This document shows positions 43,732-52,834 of a stretch of DNA of 58,333 nt, in pieces. The position numbers and the translations under genes were made by a program. Below the pieces are notes generated by a model. It saw only the letters and a program-made list of their open reading frames with translations. It ran no database searches and was not told the DNA's origin. Location: positions 1-58,333 of the forward strand of contig JAJYKL010000015.1 of NCBI GenBank assembly GCA_021788625.1. The letters are read 5' to 3'. Within the stretch, counting starts at the first letter, position 1; each line of letters opens with the position of its first letter. This DNA is from Chloroflexota bacterium. GTDB lineage: Bacteria > Chloroflexota > Anaerolineae > J036 > Brachytrichaceae.

Positions 43732-44883
43732 ATGGGGAAAAAGCTTGGACCTGGAATTGGCATGCCACGTAACCGCACTTCGCTAATATTGGTTCTGGCT
43801 GTAACCGCTGTAGTGGTGACTCTCGGGTTATGCATGGGTGCTGTATATGTAATGCGTCAAGAGCAGCAAACAGCACTGGCACAATCTCGTGAAATCACGC
43901 CTGTGCTAAAAGTAACTGGTGTAGCCGGCGTTCAAACGGGTCACCAGCAGCCCTCCGATCAAGCGATTAATCTGCCTTCACCCTCACCTGCCGCAACCTA
44001 CGTGCCTGAGGTCAACGTGGCGACGGTTACTCCGGTGCCACTGCGTCCCTGGCAAGGTACACAGCGTTTGAATATTCTACTGTTAGGCATTGATCAGCGT
44101 CCAGGCGAGAATGCGGCAAAATCCAATACCGATACGATGATCGTTATCACGGTTGACCCAGCTACCCAAACAGCCGGTATGCTGAGTATCCCCCGCGACT
44201 TGTATGTGACACTGCCTGACCACAACCAGGGGCGTATCAATACGGCACAGGCTTTGGGTGGACCAGCCTATGCAGAACAGGCTGTATCCGCTTTATTGGG
44301 CATTCCAATCCAGCATTACGTGCGTGTAAACTTTACTGCCTTTACAAAACTAATCGACCTGGTCGGAGGAATCGATGTATATGTAGACCAGAACATTAAC
44401 GATCCCACTTATCCCAATATGAGCTTTGGTTTCGATCCATTCGTAATCAGCAAGGGCTGGCATCACATGGACGGTGCCACCGCACTAAAGTATGCTCGCA
44501 CCCGCCATCAATCCAGCGATTTTGTCCGCATGCAACGACAGCAACAGATTCTTCTGGCTTTACGTGATCGGGTTCTGAGTAGTGGCGCACTGCCAGACTT
44601 ACTCTCCCATGCACCGGCGATCATGAGTACACTTCATGATTCCATATCAACCGATCTGGACCTTACCGAAGCAATACGCCTGCTACTCTATGCCAGGAGT
44701 TTGCCCAAGCAGGGTATTACGCACCTCACCATAGACGTGCAAGCTGCGCAGCCCTGGACAACACCAACAGGCGGCGCAGTCTTGTTGCCAAATTACGAGC
44801 GTATTCACCAGCTTGTCGATCAATTCATCCATCCGCCGTTACTGGCCGGGTACACTGGACATCGTCTGGTACAGCCTCATTAG
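43732..44883 (+). CDS. LytR-CpsA-Psr (LCP) family cell-wall glycopolymer ligase
   Basis: This 383-residue protein has a short cytoplasmic start, one membrane helix (about 16-38), a Pro/Thr-rich spacer, and an extracytoplasmic LCP domain (about 115-285). The motifs are NILLLGID, SNTDTMIVITVDP, LSIPRDLYV, VDLVGGIDVYV and ALKYARTRH; the conserved Arg and Asp residues of the polyprenyl-phosphate pocket are present. LCP proteins transfer undecaprenyl-linked glycopolymers to peptidoglycan or protein, in keeping with a cell that has a single membrane and a wall polymer. It stands alone on the + strand between two - strand genes and converges with the SDR gene. Confidence 0.92.
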   Translation: MGKKLGPGIGMPRNRTSLILVLAVTAVVVTLGLCMGAVYVMRQEQQTALAQSREITPVLKVTGVAGVQTGHQQPSDQAINLPSPSPAATYVPEVNVATVTPVPLRPWQGTQRLNILLLGIDQRPGENAAKSNTDTMIVITVDPATQTAGMLSIPRDLYVTLPDHNQGRINTAQALGGPAYAEQAVSALLGIPIQHYVRVNFTAFTKLIDLVGGIDVYVDQNINDPTYPNMSFGFDPFVISKGWHHMDGATALKYARTRHQSSDFVRMQRQQQILLALRDRVLSSGALPDLLSHAPAIMSTLHDSISTDLDLTEAIRLLLYARSLPKQGITHLTIDVQAAQPWTTPTGGAVLLPNYERIHQLVDQFIHPPLLAGYTGHRLVQPH

Positions 44884-44926
44884 TTCATCCAATCACTGCC
44901 AGGATGCTGGCCACTATTGGTGTGGC

Positions 44927-45760
44927 TCACACCTGCTCATTCTTTTTCATCCGTAACTGTCGCAGGTCATATTGCTGGATCTGAACAGCCTGTTGAGCCA
45001 CCTGCTCGAAGTCATCGTCATACGTAAAGATGCGCCCTGAAAGCGCTGGCTGCGAGATCTGGATAAGCTCAACCATAGCTCGGCCAACGTCCTGCGGTGG
45101 ATGATCTTCATGTACCTGCAGCCCATGCCTCACATGCGGTAACCATCGTTGTCCTTGCGACGTTTCGGCAAGCATCTGGGTCATGCGCGAGCGTACAAAA
45201 CCCGGCCAGAATCCATATACCTGTATGCCCGAATCCTCGCCCAGTTCGGCTGATAGTGTGTCCGTCAGGCGCATCAGTCCTGCTTTTGAGGCAGCGTAGC
45301 CTGTGCCGCCGGCATTGGGCTGATCGTATCCTCCGCCCGCCATATTTATGATCACACCTCGGTTACGACCAAGCATGTACGGTAATACCGTATGAATGCA
45401 TAGAAATGAACCATAGAGGTTGGTCGTTACATCGGTCCACCAAGTGTTGGGGTCCACCTCCCAAAGGGCACCAATGGCGTGGAAGATACCGGCGTTATTT
45501 ACCAGCATATCAATACTGCCCAATGCATCGAGTGTCACTTTTGCCATCCGTTTGACCTGACGCTGATCAGTCACATCGGTTGGAACGGCGAGGGCGTGCC
45601 CCCCGTCTCTGCCAATGAGTCGCACTGTCTCGTCAAGGTCATCGTCGTCGATTGAAGCACAGACTATACGTGCACCGCGTCGCGCGAACTCGCGTGCGAT
45701 GCTGCGCCCGATCACGCCGCCACTTCCTGTTACGATTGCGACTGCCCCTTGCATTTGCAT
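44927..45760 (-). CDS. short-chain dehydrogenase/reductase (SDR)
   Basis: This 277-residue classical SDR has the cofactor loop TGSGGVIG, an Asp-rich segment after beta-2, NNAG, and the catalytic Y-x-x-x-K in GYAASKAGL. It should catalyse NAD(P)-dependent oxidation or reduction of a small alcohol or ketone; the substrate cannot be read from sequence. The frame extends to 45871, but GGGAG six bases before the ATG at 45760 gives the normal SDR N-terminus (M-Q-M-Q-G-A-V-A-I-V-T-G). It lies 114 bases downstream of cydC on the same strand and may be co-transcribed. GGTGTG-GCT-CACACC (44919-44933), over its stop codon, could be a weak terminator but has no T-run. Confidence 0.88.
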   Translation of the reverse strand: MQMQGAVAIVTGSGGVIGRSIAREFARRGARIVCASIDDDDLDETVRLIGRDGGHALAVPTDVTDQRQVKRMAKVTLDALGSIDMLVNNAGIFHAIGALWEVDPNTWWTDVTTNLYGSFLCIHTVLPYMLGRNRGVIINMAGGGYDQPNAGGTGYAASKAGLMRLTDTLSAELGEDSGIQVYGFWPGFVRSRMTQMLAETSQGQRWLPHVRHGLQVHEDHPPQDVGRAMVELIQISQPALSGRIFTYDDDFEQVAQQAVQIQQYDLRQLRMKKNEQV

Positions 45761-45874
45761 GCTGATCTCCCATCGTACTAGGATCTTTTTGCGCCTGAAA
45801 GTGCCTGGTGCGAGTAGATTGGTGCCAGCCAATTCATACTGATTTTGGCATGTTCCTGTAATACGGTGCACAAA

Positions 45875-47521
45875 CTATCCTGCCAACTGCACACAAGCAT
45901 CAAATCGCTCAGCAAAAAGCAGGCGATGTGTCAGGACTATAAGCGTCTGCCCGGCGGAGACTCGCAGGATATTCTCCCAGATGGCTCTTTCAGTGATGGC
46001 ATCCAGGTATGCGGTTGGCTCGTCCAGGACCAGTACGGGAGCATCTTTCAATAGCACGCGTGCCAGTGCGATGCGCTGGCGCTCGCCACTGCTCAAGCGA
46101 TTGCCATCTTCGCCCGCGTCTGATTCGTAACCGCCAGGCAATGCCATGATGGCATCGTGTACCTCGGCCAGTCGCGCAGCATGCTCCACGTCATCATCGC
46201 TCGCGCTGGGTCGAGCCAGCCTGATGTTCTCTCGGAGTGTGGTGTTGAACACATGCGTGCGCTGCGACATGACCCCAATCATCTGACGTAGTTGCTCGGG
46301 ATCGTATTGCCGCAGATCATAACCGCCCAGCATTATGGAACCTGCCTGAGGTTCCCAAAAACGCACCAGCAGGTTTACGAGGGTGGACTTTCCGCTGCCA
46401 CTAGGCCCGAGTAATGCGACGCGCTGCCCGGCACGTACTGTAAAGGTCAGGTCGTCGAACACAGCTAAATCGGCTGGATTGTAGCGAAATGATACATGGT
46501 TAAAGCACAGACTGTAATCCTTGGGCACTGGGGATGGCTGATGATCCACTGCGATGCCGGGTGAGCGATCGATGATGGAAAACAGGCGTTGAACTGCACC
46601 GAGACCACGACTCAGTTGTGTAGCCGTTTGTGCAAGGGGTGTTATTGCCTCAAATACCGCGACTGCCGCCAGGGCTAGCGTTGCTAGGTAAATGCTATTA
46701 ACGCGCGGAATAGCCACAATAAGCACACTTAGTGCAGCACCATTCACAGCAAGTATGCCCAGAGCCAGTTGCATGCTATCCAACCAACCAAGTCGCCATT
46801 CCAGCACAGCCATCCGGTTCAATACACGATTCACAACCTCTTGTGTCATGTGGTTTTGCCCATAGATCAGGCTGTCCGCCATGCCTTGTATCGAGTCGAG
46901 CAGTGCTGCGTGTAAATCCGCCCTCGCTGTGACCAGCGCAGCACCGAAGCGTTGCCCCTTCCACCATACGAGACAGGGTAAGCCCACCCCTGCGGTAATG
47001 AGGAATGTGAGGAGCACGATTGCGATCAAAGGATCGAACATACCGAAAAAGAGCAGCACGACAACTGATGTCAACAACGCCACCAATGGTGGTGCCACAG
47101 CTCGCAGATAGAACTCCTGGAGCGATTCCACATCGCTCACCAGGCGTGCAAGCAGGTCACCACTACGATAGCCAGCCATTTGCACCGGAACGAGTGGCTC
47201 CATGGCATGAAAAAGACGCACACGCCACTCAGCCAGCAGCCGGAATGTCGTGTCATGCGAGATAAGGCGTTCACGGTATCGCAGAACCCCACGCGAGATG
47301 CCAAAGAAACGAACCGCTACAACACTGACCTCCAATGCAGCAATAGAGGGTTGTAACGCAGCTTGGGAGATCAGCCACGCCGAAGTAGCCATTAGTCCCA
47401 CGCTGCTTAAAATGGTGAGGGTAGCGAGCACAACCGATGCAGCGATGCCTCGCCATGTCGGCCAAAGGTATCCAGCTAGCCTGCGGAGAGCTGGCAGTGC
47501 CTTGAGATTTTCAGGTGCCAA
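45875..47521 (-). CDS. cydC: CydC-type ABC transporter (thiol/haem exporter subunit for cytochrome bd)
   Basis: This 548-residue half-transporter has six membrane helices (about 1-310) and a nucleotide-binding domain with Walker A LLGPSGSGKST, signature LSSGERQRIALARVLL, Walker B VLVLDEPTAYLD and a late switch His (LIVLTHR). With CydD it forms the exporter needed to assemble cytochrome bd, classically by moving cysteine/glutathione or haem. Start: a TTG at 47521 (L-A-P-E-N-L) with AGGAGA five bases upstream, overlapping the end of cydD by 11 bases. The long upstream extension of the open frame reads back into cydD and is not natural protein. Confidence 0.88.
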   Translation of the reverse strand: MAPENLKALPALRRLAGYLWPTWRGIAASVVLATLTILSSVGLMATSAWLISQAALQPSIAALEVSVVAVRFFGISRGVLRYRERLISHDTTFRLLAEWRVRLFHAMEPLVPVQMAGYRSGDLLARLVSDVESLQEFYLRAVAPPLVALLTSVVVLLFFGMFDPLIAIVLLTFLITAGVGLPCLVWWKGQRFGAALVTARADLHAALLDSIQGMADSLIYGQNHMTQEVVNRVLNRMAVLEWRLGWLDSMQLALGILAVNGAALSVLIVAIPRVNSIYLATLALAAVAVFEAITPLAQTATQLSRGLGAVQRLFSIIDRSPGIAVDHQPSPVPKDYSLCFNHVSFRYNPADLAVFDDLTFTVRAGQRVALLGPSGSGKSTLVNLLVRFWEPQAGSIMLGGYDLRQYDPEQLRQMIGVMSQRTHVFNTTLRENIRLARPSASDDDVEHAARLAEVHDAIMALPGGYESDAGEDGNRLSSGERQRIALARVLLKDAPVLVLDEPTAYLDAITERAIWENILRVSAGQTLIVLTHRLLFAERFDACVQLAG

Positions 47522-49415
47522 CGCTCTCTCCTGTGAATGCCGCAACAAGCCGTTGATACACACCAGATCGCGCGATAAGCGCGGAGTGAGTGCCCGTCTC
47601 AACCACCCGCCCTTCATCCAGCACATAGATTAAGTCAGCATTCATAACGGTATTCAGGCGGTGGGCAATCACTAATGCAGTGCGGTTAGGCGTCATCTGC
47701 TCCAGCGCGTATTGCACTGTTGCTTCGTTATACCTGTCGAGGTTTGCCGTACCTTCGTCGAAAATAAGAAGTGGAGCGTCTTTGAGCAGCGCTCGAGCGA
47801 TTGCGATGCGCGTCGCCTGCCCTGCGCTCAACCGTAAGCCCCGTTCACCACAACGCGTCATATATCGCTGTGGCAACTGACTGATGAAATCATGCGCACC
47901 AGCTATCTGAGCGTAACGCATCACCTCTTCACGTGAAGCATCCGGCCTGCCCAGGAGAATATTCTCGAACAGGGTTGTGTTATAGAGGTATGGTCGCTGG
48001 GGTACCCAGGCGACGTGCTTTCGCCAGTCTTCCATAGCCAGACTTGCCAGATCGGCACCATCGACGGAAAGAGCTCCCTCATCGGGCGTGATAAAGCCCA
48101 GCAGCAGGTTAGCCAGGGTGCTCTTACCGCTACCGCTTGCGCCTACCAGTGCCACTCGTTGCCCCGCGAGTATCTCCAGGGTGACTTCATTCAGTGCTGG
48201 ACGGAATGTTCCCGGATAGGTGTATTTCACCCGGTCAAACCGAATATGCATCGAAGTGGGTATGGATGAACACGCTGAACTGCTCTGAACGGTGACCGAC
48301 TTCGCGGGTAGGGATTGGTCGAGTAGTCGGTAGATGGTATCAGCCGCTGCGGTACTCGACGCAGCAGCATGGAACCTGGTGCCGAGAGTCCTCAGAGGTA
48401 AATAAAACTCAGGAGCAATAATGAGAAGGAACATAGCTGGCTCGAATACAATGCCTCCCTCCAATAAACGTAGCCCCACTTCGACTGCTACCACGGCGAT
48501 GCTCAAAGTGGAGAGCATCTCAAGCACCAAACCGGACAAAAAGGACACTCGCAGTACACGCATTGTTGCGATGCGAAATCGATTCGTAATCCGTGCAATC
48601 ACCTGTTCCTGTGACCGGCTGCGGTTAAAAAGCTTTAGCGTCTCCAGCCCCTGTACAACATCAATAAAGTGTGAGCCAAGCTGGTGCATGAGCTTGAACT
48701 GCCTCTGCGCTAAGTGTCCGGCAGCCGAGCCGATCAACCACATAAACAATGGGATGAGCGGAGCCGTGATCAGGAGGACGACGGCGGTAAGAGGATCAAT
48801 AGCCACGACGATAATAAGCATGATCAAGGGCATGATCAACGCTGCCGTCGTGCTGGGTATAAAGTCGCGATAAAAGACGTCTAGCGCTTCAATGCCATCG
48901 ACAGCGGTCAAAGCCAGATTTGCCGACACCCCTACGGTTGGCTTATCATCACTTGTTATGAACTGGTCCTCAAAGCCGGTTAAGGGTCCTAATCTCCCAT
49001 CGGATTGCATTGCATTTGCGGTCTGATGCCGGCTCTCTGGCTGGAGGTTCTGCAACGCGACAGGGCCTAACTTATGCAGATGATCGATTAGCCGCTGGCG
49101 CAAGTTGCTCTTGATGTTTATGGCCATCTCACAAGCACTTTTGCTGACACCCAGGTTCAACAAGGCTCGCAGTGTAATGACCAATCCCAATAATACAAGA
49201 TGGGAGGTCACTCCTGTTATGACTGCCTGCTGCAAAAAAATGGCGTTAATGATACGGCTGATCAAAGCTGACTGAGCTAAAACAACACCAGCCAGGACGC
49301 CTTGTAAAAGGATGCTCCCTAATAGCCACGAGCGGACCAGGTGCAGTTCACGCCATAAACGCACATTTGTTGCATTCACCGTCCATCCAAACCATATCGG
49401 ACACCCACTGTGCAC
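47511..49415 (-). CDS. cydD: CydD-type ABC transporter with an insertion in the membrane domain
   Basis: This is a 634-residue half-transporter with an N-terminal membrane domain and a nucleotide-binding domain (Walker A LVGASGSGKST, signature LSAGQATRIAIARALL, Walker B LLIFDEGTANLD, switch LVIAHR). Between the second-helix region (LHKLGPVAL) and the family motif AVDGIEALDVFYRDFIP it has about 45 additional hydrophilic residues (starting QNLQPESRHQTANAM). The typical protein has only a short loop there. The start is uncertain: the open frame begins at a GTG at 49415 without a good ribosome site, and a GTG at 49379 is possible. It lies 63 bases downstream of cydB and overlaps cydC, so the four cyd genes are one operon. 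Confidence 0.88.
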   Translation of the reverse strand: MHSGCPIWFGWTVNATNVRLWRELHLVRSWLLGSILLQGVLAGVVLAQSALISRIINAIFLQQAVITGVTSHLVLLGLVITLRALLNLGVSKSACEMAINIKSNLRQRLIDHLHKLGPVALQNLQPESRHQTANAMQSDGRLGPLTGFEDQFITSDDKPTVGVSANLALTAVDGIEALDVFYRDFIPSTTAALIMPLIMLIIVVAIDPLTAVVLLITAPLIPLFMWLIGSAAGHLAQRQFKLMHQLGSHFIDVVQGLETLKLFNRSRSQEQVIARITNRFRIATMRVLRVSFLSGLVLEMLSTLSIAVVAVEVGLRLLEGGIVFEPAMFLLIIAPEFYLPLRTLGTRFHAAASSTAAADTIYRLLDQSLPAKSVTVQSSSACSSIPTSMHIRFDRVKYTYPGTFRPALNEVTLEILAGQRVALVGASGSGKSTLANLLLGFITPDEGALSVDGADLASLAMEDWRKHVAWVPQRPYLYNTTLFENILLGRPDASREEVMRYAQIAGAHDFISQLPQRYMTRCGERGLRLSAGQATRIAIARALLKDAPLLIFDEGTANLDRYNEATVQYALEQMTPNRTALVIAHRLNTVMNADLIYVLDEGRVVETGTHSALIARSGVYQRLVAAFTGESVGT

Positions 49416-49478
49416 CAGGAGAGTATGCCGCTCGCGTTTGCCAGTAGGACGAGCTAACCTGTGATTACCTGACGAAGC

Positions 49479-50492
49479 CTAATACTCCAGATGGCTTTGC
49501 GTTGTTAATCGCTTTCGGAAAATCCAGTAACTCCAGCCCTGGTAGGCAATCACCACCGGAACCAGCGTGAGTGCAATGATCGTCATCACATGCAGCGTGT
49601 AAGGGCTGGACGAGGCGTTATAGATTGTCAGATCATATTCAGCTCCAAGGCTGGATGGCATGACGCGCGGATACATCGATGCAAACACCAGAACTGTGAT
49701 GGAAACAAGCATTATGGCTGTCCCGGTGAACGCCAGGCCAAAGCGCTTTCTGCGGATCAGAACGGCAACCAGCAATAACGCAATCAATGTCATGGCCAGG
49801 GCAGCCACTTTCACCCAGGAGAACGTGGCATATAAATCGGTCTGCGTGGCGCTCAAAGCGGCGAAAGTTATGACCAGAACCAGGACTGGTACCCAGGCGC
49901 TACGGGTTACCTGCTCTACACGGTCATGTACCAGTCCGTCCGTCTTCAGATTCAAAAACAGTCCACCGTGCAGGATAAACACCGAAAGCGTAAGGAAGCC
50001 ACCGATGAGTGCATAGGGACTTAGTAGATCGAAGAAGGTGCCGATGTATTGCATGCCGGCGCCAATGGGTACGCCTCGAATAAAATCTGCCACAGCCACA
50101 CCCCAGAGAAACGCCGGAACCGAACTTCCTATAAAAATAGCCCAATCCCAAAACTGACGCCAACCAGGTCGATCGTCCTTGCTGCGGAACTCGAAAGCCA
50201 CTCCGCGTATGATGAGCGCCAGTAAGATCAGGAAGAGCGCCAGGTAATAACCGCTGAACAAAGTGGCATACCAGCTGGGGAAAGCCGCGAACATCGCTCC
50301 ACCTGCTGTGATCAGCCACACTTCATTTCCATCCCAGAGCGGGCCAATGGTGTTGATGATCAGGCGCCGTTCTGCATCGGTCTTTCCGACGAAGGGCAAT
50401 AGTATTCCCACGCCGTAATCGAAGCCCTCCAGAACAAAAAAGCCGCTGAACAGTATCGTGATCAGGACAAACCAGATCGTCTGCAGGTCCAT
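49479..50492 (-). CDS. cydB: cytochrome bd quinol oxidase subunit II
   Basis: This 337-residue integral membrane protein has about eight to nine helices and the CydB pattern: the N-terminal WFVLITILFSGFFVLEGFDYGVGIL helix, GPLWDGNEVWLITAGGAMFAAFP, and a C-terminal YQGWSYWIF. With CydA it forms the bd-type terminal oxidase that reduces O2 with quinol at low oxygen and resists sulfide, NO and peroxide. It begins 18 bases after the cydA stop. It has a normal length for the short CydB form. Confidence 0.96.
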   Translation of the reverse strand: MDLQTIWFVLITILFSGFFVLEGFDYGVGILLPFVGKTDAERRLIINTIGPLWDGNEVWLITAGGAMFAAFPSWYATLFSGYYLALFLILLALIIRGVAFEFRSKDDRPGWRQFWDWAIFIGSSVPAFLWGVAVADFIRGVPIGAGMQYIGTFFDLLSPYALIGGFLTLSVFILHGGLFLNLKTDGLVHDRVEQVTRSAWVPVLVLVITFAALSATQTDLYATFSWVKVAALAMTLIALLLVAVLIRRKRFGLAFTGTAIMLVSITVLVFASMYPRVMPSSLGAEYDLTIYNASSSPYTLHVMTIIALTLVPVVIAYQGWSYWIFRKRLTTQSHLEY

Positions 50493-50510
50493 GGCACACC
50501 TTCCCTGACT

Positions 50511-51929
50511 TTAATACCCCACAAGGTGGTTTTCCGCGTGTATACCCCTGCCCACTTCCACATCGTCCAGGTGTAATACCTCCCCAACGCTCGAACGAGC
50601 GTTTTTTTGCAGAAGGTATATATCCGCAACGGCTAACCCACCATAAACCAACGTAAATCCGAGCAATGAGATGGCCAGCTCCACAATTCCGACATTCGGC
50701 GAAATCGCTTGCTCCACTCGCAGCAATCCGTTAACAATCCAGGGCTGACGCCCAACCTCGGTTAGTAGCCAACCTGTCGTGTTGGCCAGATAGGGCAAGA
50801 CAATGGCAGCATTTAGCGCCAGAAGGAACCATGCATTGCTGATAGCGCTTTTACGCCATTCAATAACCAGACCGATGACCCCCAAAGCAAACATGAGCGT
50901 ACCGGCTCCGACCATACCACGGAAGCTCCAGTACGTGAGCCAGATAAAAGGAGGCACGTAGTCCCCTGGCCCATATTTCTGAACAAATTCCTGTTGGAGT
51001 TCGTTTATGCCTTGCACCATGCCATTGGGCGTGTTGTAGGTCAGGAGGCTCAGTAACGACGGTATACGGATATTGATAACCGACGTTCTGCTTTTCTCGT
51101 CACCTATCTGGAACATCGACATACTGGCTGGATTCTCGGAATTCCAGAGTCCTTCGGCAGCCGCCAGCTTCATAGGCTGCGTGTCTGCAATACGTTGGCC
51201 CTGTAAATGGCCAAAGATCATGGTGCCCAATACCGCCACCGTCCCGACTGCCAAACCCCAGCGCAGCGATATGTGAAATATCTGTCGATCTGCTTGCCCT
51301 TTCTGTCGCAATCGGAAAGCACTTATCCCTGAAATGAAGAAGCTCGCGGTCGTCAGGCCACCCAAGACAACATGCGGCCATTGCAGCAGCACATTGGGAT
51401 TGGTGATCAGGGCGATGAAATCGGTCATCTCTGCCCGTCCGCTAGCAGCTATATGGAACCCAACCGGATTTTGCATAAACGAGTTAGCTACCAGAATCCA
51501 AAATGCAGAAATATTAGCGGCGATTGCGACCAGCCAGATGGTTAGCAGATGGATGGTATGAGGGAGTTTAGCTTCGCCAAAGATCCACAGCCCTAGAAAA
51601 GTGGACTCGATAAAGAAGGCAACCAGTGCCTCAATAGCCAAAGGCGCACCAAAAATGTCGCCGACGAAGCGCGAATATTCCGACCAGTTCATGCCAAACT
51701 GGAACTCTTGTACGATGCCCGTAACTACGCCCATCGCGAAGTTGATGAGCATGAGCTTTCCCCAGAACGCCGTCATTCGTTTATATTTGTCGTCGCCGGT
51801 GACAAGGTGACGAGTCTGCATGACGGCAACAAAAATCGTCAGGCCAAGCGTAAGGGGAACAAAGAAGAAATGGTAAACCGTCGTTATCGTAAATTGCGCC
51901 CGTGCGAGTACAAGACTGAGACTATCCAT
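50511..51929 (-). CDS. cydA: cytochrome bd quinol oxidase subunit I
   Basis: This 472-residue integral membrane protein carries the haem ligands expected of CydA: the His in VYHFFFVP near residue 20, the His in LLQWPHVVLGG, and the Met in the SFRGMVGAGTLMF helix, plus GRQPW near the oxygen-reducing side. The quinol-binding Q-loop is the short form. It is first gene of cydA-cydB-cydD-cydC. An upstream TATAAT on the - strand (51990-51995) is about 60 bases before the ATG, but no matching -35 was found. The gene for a cyclic-di-AMP receptor lies 149 bases upstream in the same direction. Confidence 0.96.
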   Translation of the reverse strand: MDSLSLVLARAQFTITTVYHFFFVPLTLGLTIFVAVMQTRHLVTGDDKYKRMTAFWGKLMLINFAMGVVTGIVQEFQFGMNWSEYSRFVGDIFGAPLAIEALVAFFIESTFLGLWIFGEAKLPHTIHLLTIWLVAIAANISAFWILVANSFMQNPVGFHIAASGRAEMTDFIALITNPNVLLQWPHVVLGGLTTASFFISGISAFRLRQKGQADRQIFHISLRWGLAVGTVAVLGTMIFGHLQGQRIADTQPMKLAAAEGLWNSENPASMSMFQIGDEKSRTSVINIRIPSLLSLLTYNTPNGMVQGINELQQEFVQKYGPGDYVPPFIWLTYWSFRGMVGAGTLMFALGVIGLVIEWRKSAISNAWFLLALNAAIVLPYLANTTGWLLTEVGRQPWIVNGLLRVEQAISPNVGIVELAISLLGFTLVYGGLAVADIYLLQKNARSSVGEVLHLDDVEVGRGIHAENHLVGY

Positions 51930-52077
51930 ACGCTACCGCCTTATATGTGTCTATGCGTCTGCTTGTGACGGAATTCGCAGGTGGTTTTCATTATAGGCTT
52001 GCCTTACCAGTAGTTTCTGCAGCCTGGTGAGTAGATTTACCTTGAGCTGGTAAAAAAACCTTAGCAGCGATCTTGTT

Positions 52078-52398
52078 TTAGAGACGCTGGTATTCAGCCA
52101 CATCAAGAACAAATACCGTAGCACCTCCTACTTCCACTTCGAATACGCTGGCATTGGTAACGCCGGTGTATTCCATGGGTATGCTCGTCAGAATGATGCG
52201 TCGTTGTCCTGTAGTTTTAAGTATCTCAAGTACACGGTCCACCTGGTCATTAGCAGTTCCTATCAGCAGGGTGGCATTCTCACGTCGCAGCCACCCTCCC
52301 GTGGTCGCTACGCGAGTCACTCGATGACCATCATCGACCAGTTTCTTTATGACGTGGTTGGCATCCTCTGCCTGGACGATGGCGAGGATCACTTTCAT
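52078..52398 (-). CDS. PII-like cyclic-di-AMP receptor (DarA/PstA family)
   Basis: This 106-residue protein matches the cyclic-di-AMP-binding PII-like family across its length: MKVILAIVQ, the ligand-loop signature TTGGWLRRENATLLIG, VDRVLEILKTTGQRR and the closing FVLDVAEYQRL. These trimeric proteins bind c-di-AMP, a second messenger tied to potassium balance and cell-wall state; their downstream partners are mostly unknown. AGGAGG six bases before the ATG secures the start. It precedes cydA on the same strand. No diadenylate cyclase gene is present in the window. Confidence 0.88.
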   Translation of the reverse strand: MKVILAIVQAEDANHVIKKLVDDGHRVTRVATTGGWLRRENATLLIGTANDQVDRVLEILKTTGQRRIILTSIPMEYTGVTNASVFEVEVGGATVFVLDVAEYQRL

Positions 52399-52834
52399 GA
52401 CATGCCTCCTGTTTTATGAGATATCCACGTTAGCTCGATGAGCCCTGGCTGGTTTCCAGTGTACCCCAAGATATAGTGCCTGATATATCAGTATTTTCAA
52501 TCAAGGCTGGCTTCGAGCGAGGTTAATCCAGGAAGCAATACTGGGCAGAAAACGTAAATGGTTCCCAGGTAAACCGCACGTGTGGGGGCGCGGCTGGTTG
52601 GCCAGGGAACCTTTCACCGCTGACATATCCTGTAGCAGATACGAACCACGGCCGAACTCGCCTTAAACAGGTTGTCAGTCTTGCACAGTTTATTCCACAG
52701 CGCTCGCACTTGCATGAAAGCTCGATGAGAGCATTTTCACCAGTCATGCTCTGCAGAGCCGGACTAAGGCCAGGGATGGCACAGAACCATGTGCGAATCC
52801 GTTACCTGGATGGCAGCGTGGTGCGTTTAAGTTA
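52399..52834. other. 436-base gap, no confident gene
   Basis: It separates the end of the M28-type peptidase gene from the start of the c-di-AMP receptor gene. A 74-codon - strand frame (52523-52747) begins with a Cys-rich stretch but has no ribosome site or family and is not called. A 12-base palindrome, GCTCTGCAGAGC (52748-52759), is within chance expectation. Confidence 0.45.

Noticed and set aside
44919-44933. GGTGTG-GCT-CACACC as a bidirectional terminator
   Set aside because: The stem is good but there is no T-run and it overlaps the SDR stop codon; mentioned only in the gene entry.
52523-52747. 74-codon - strand frame with CKCERCGINC, possibly a small zinc protein
   Set aside because: No ribosome site, and the rest of the translation is not protein-like; kept only as a remark in the gap entry.
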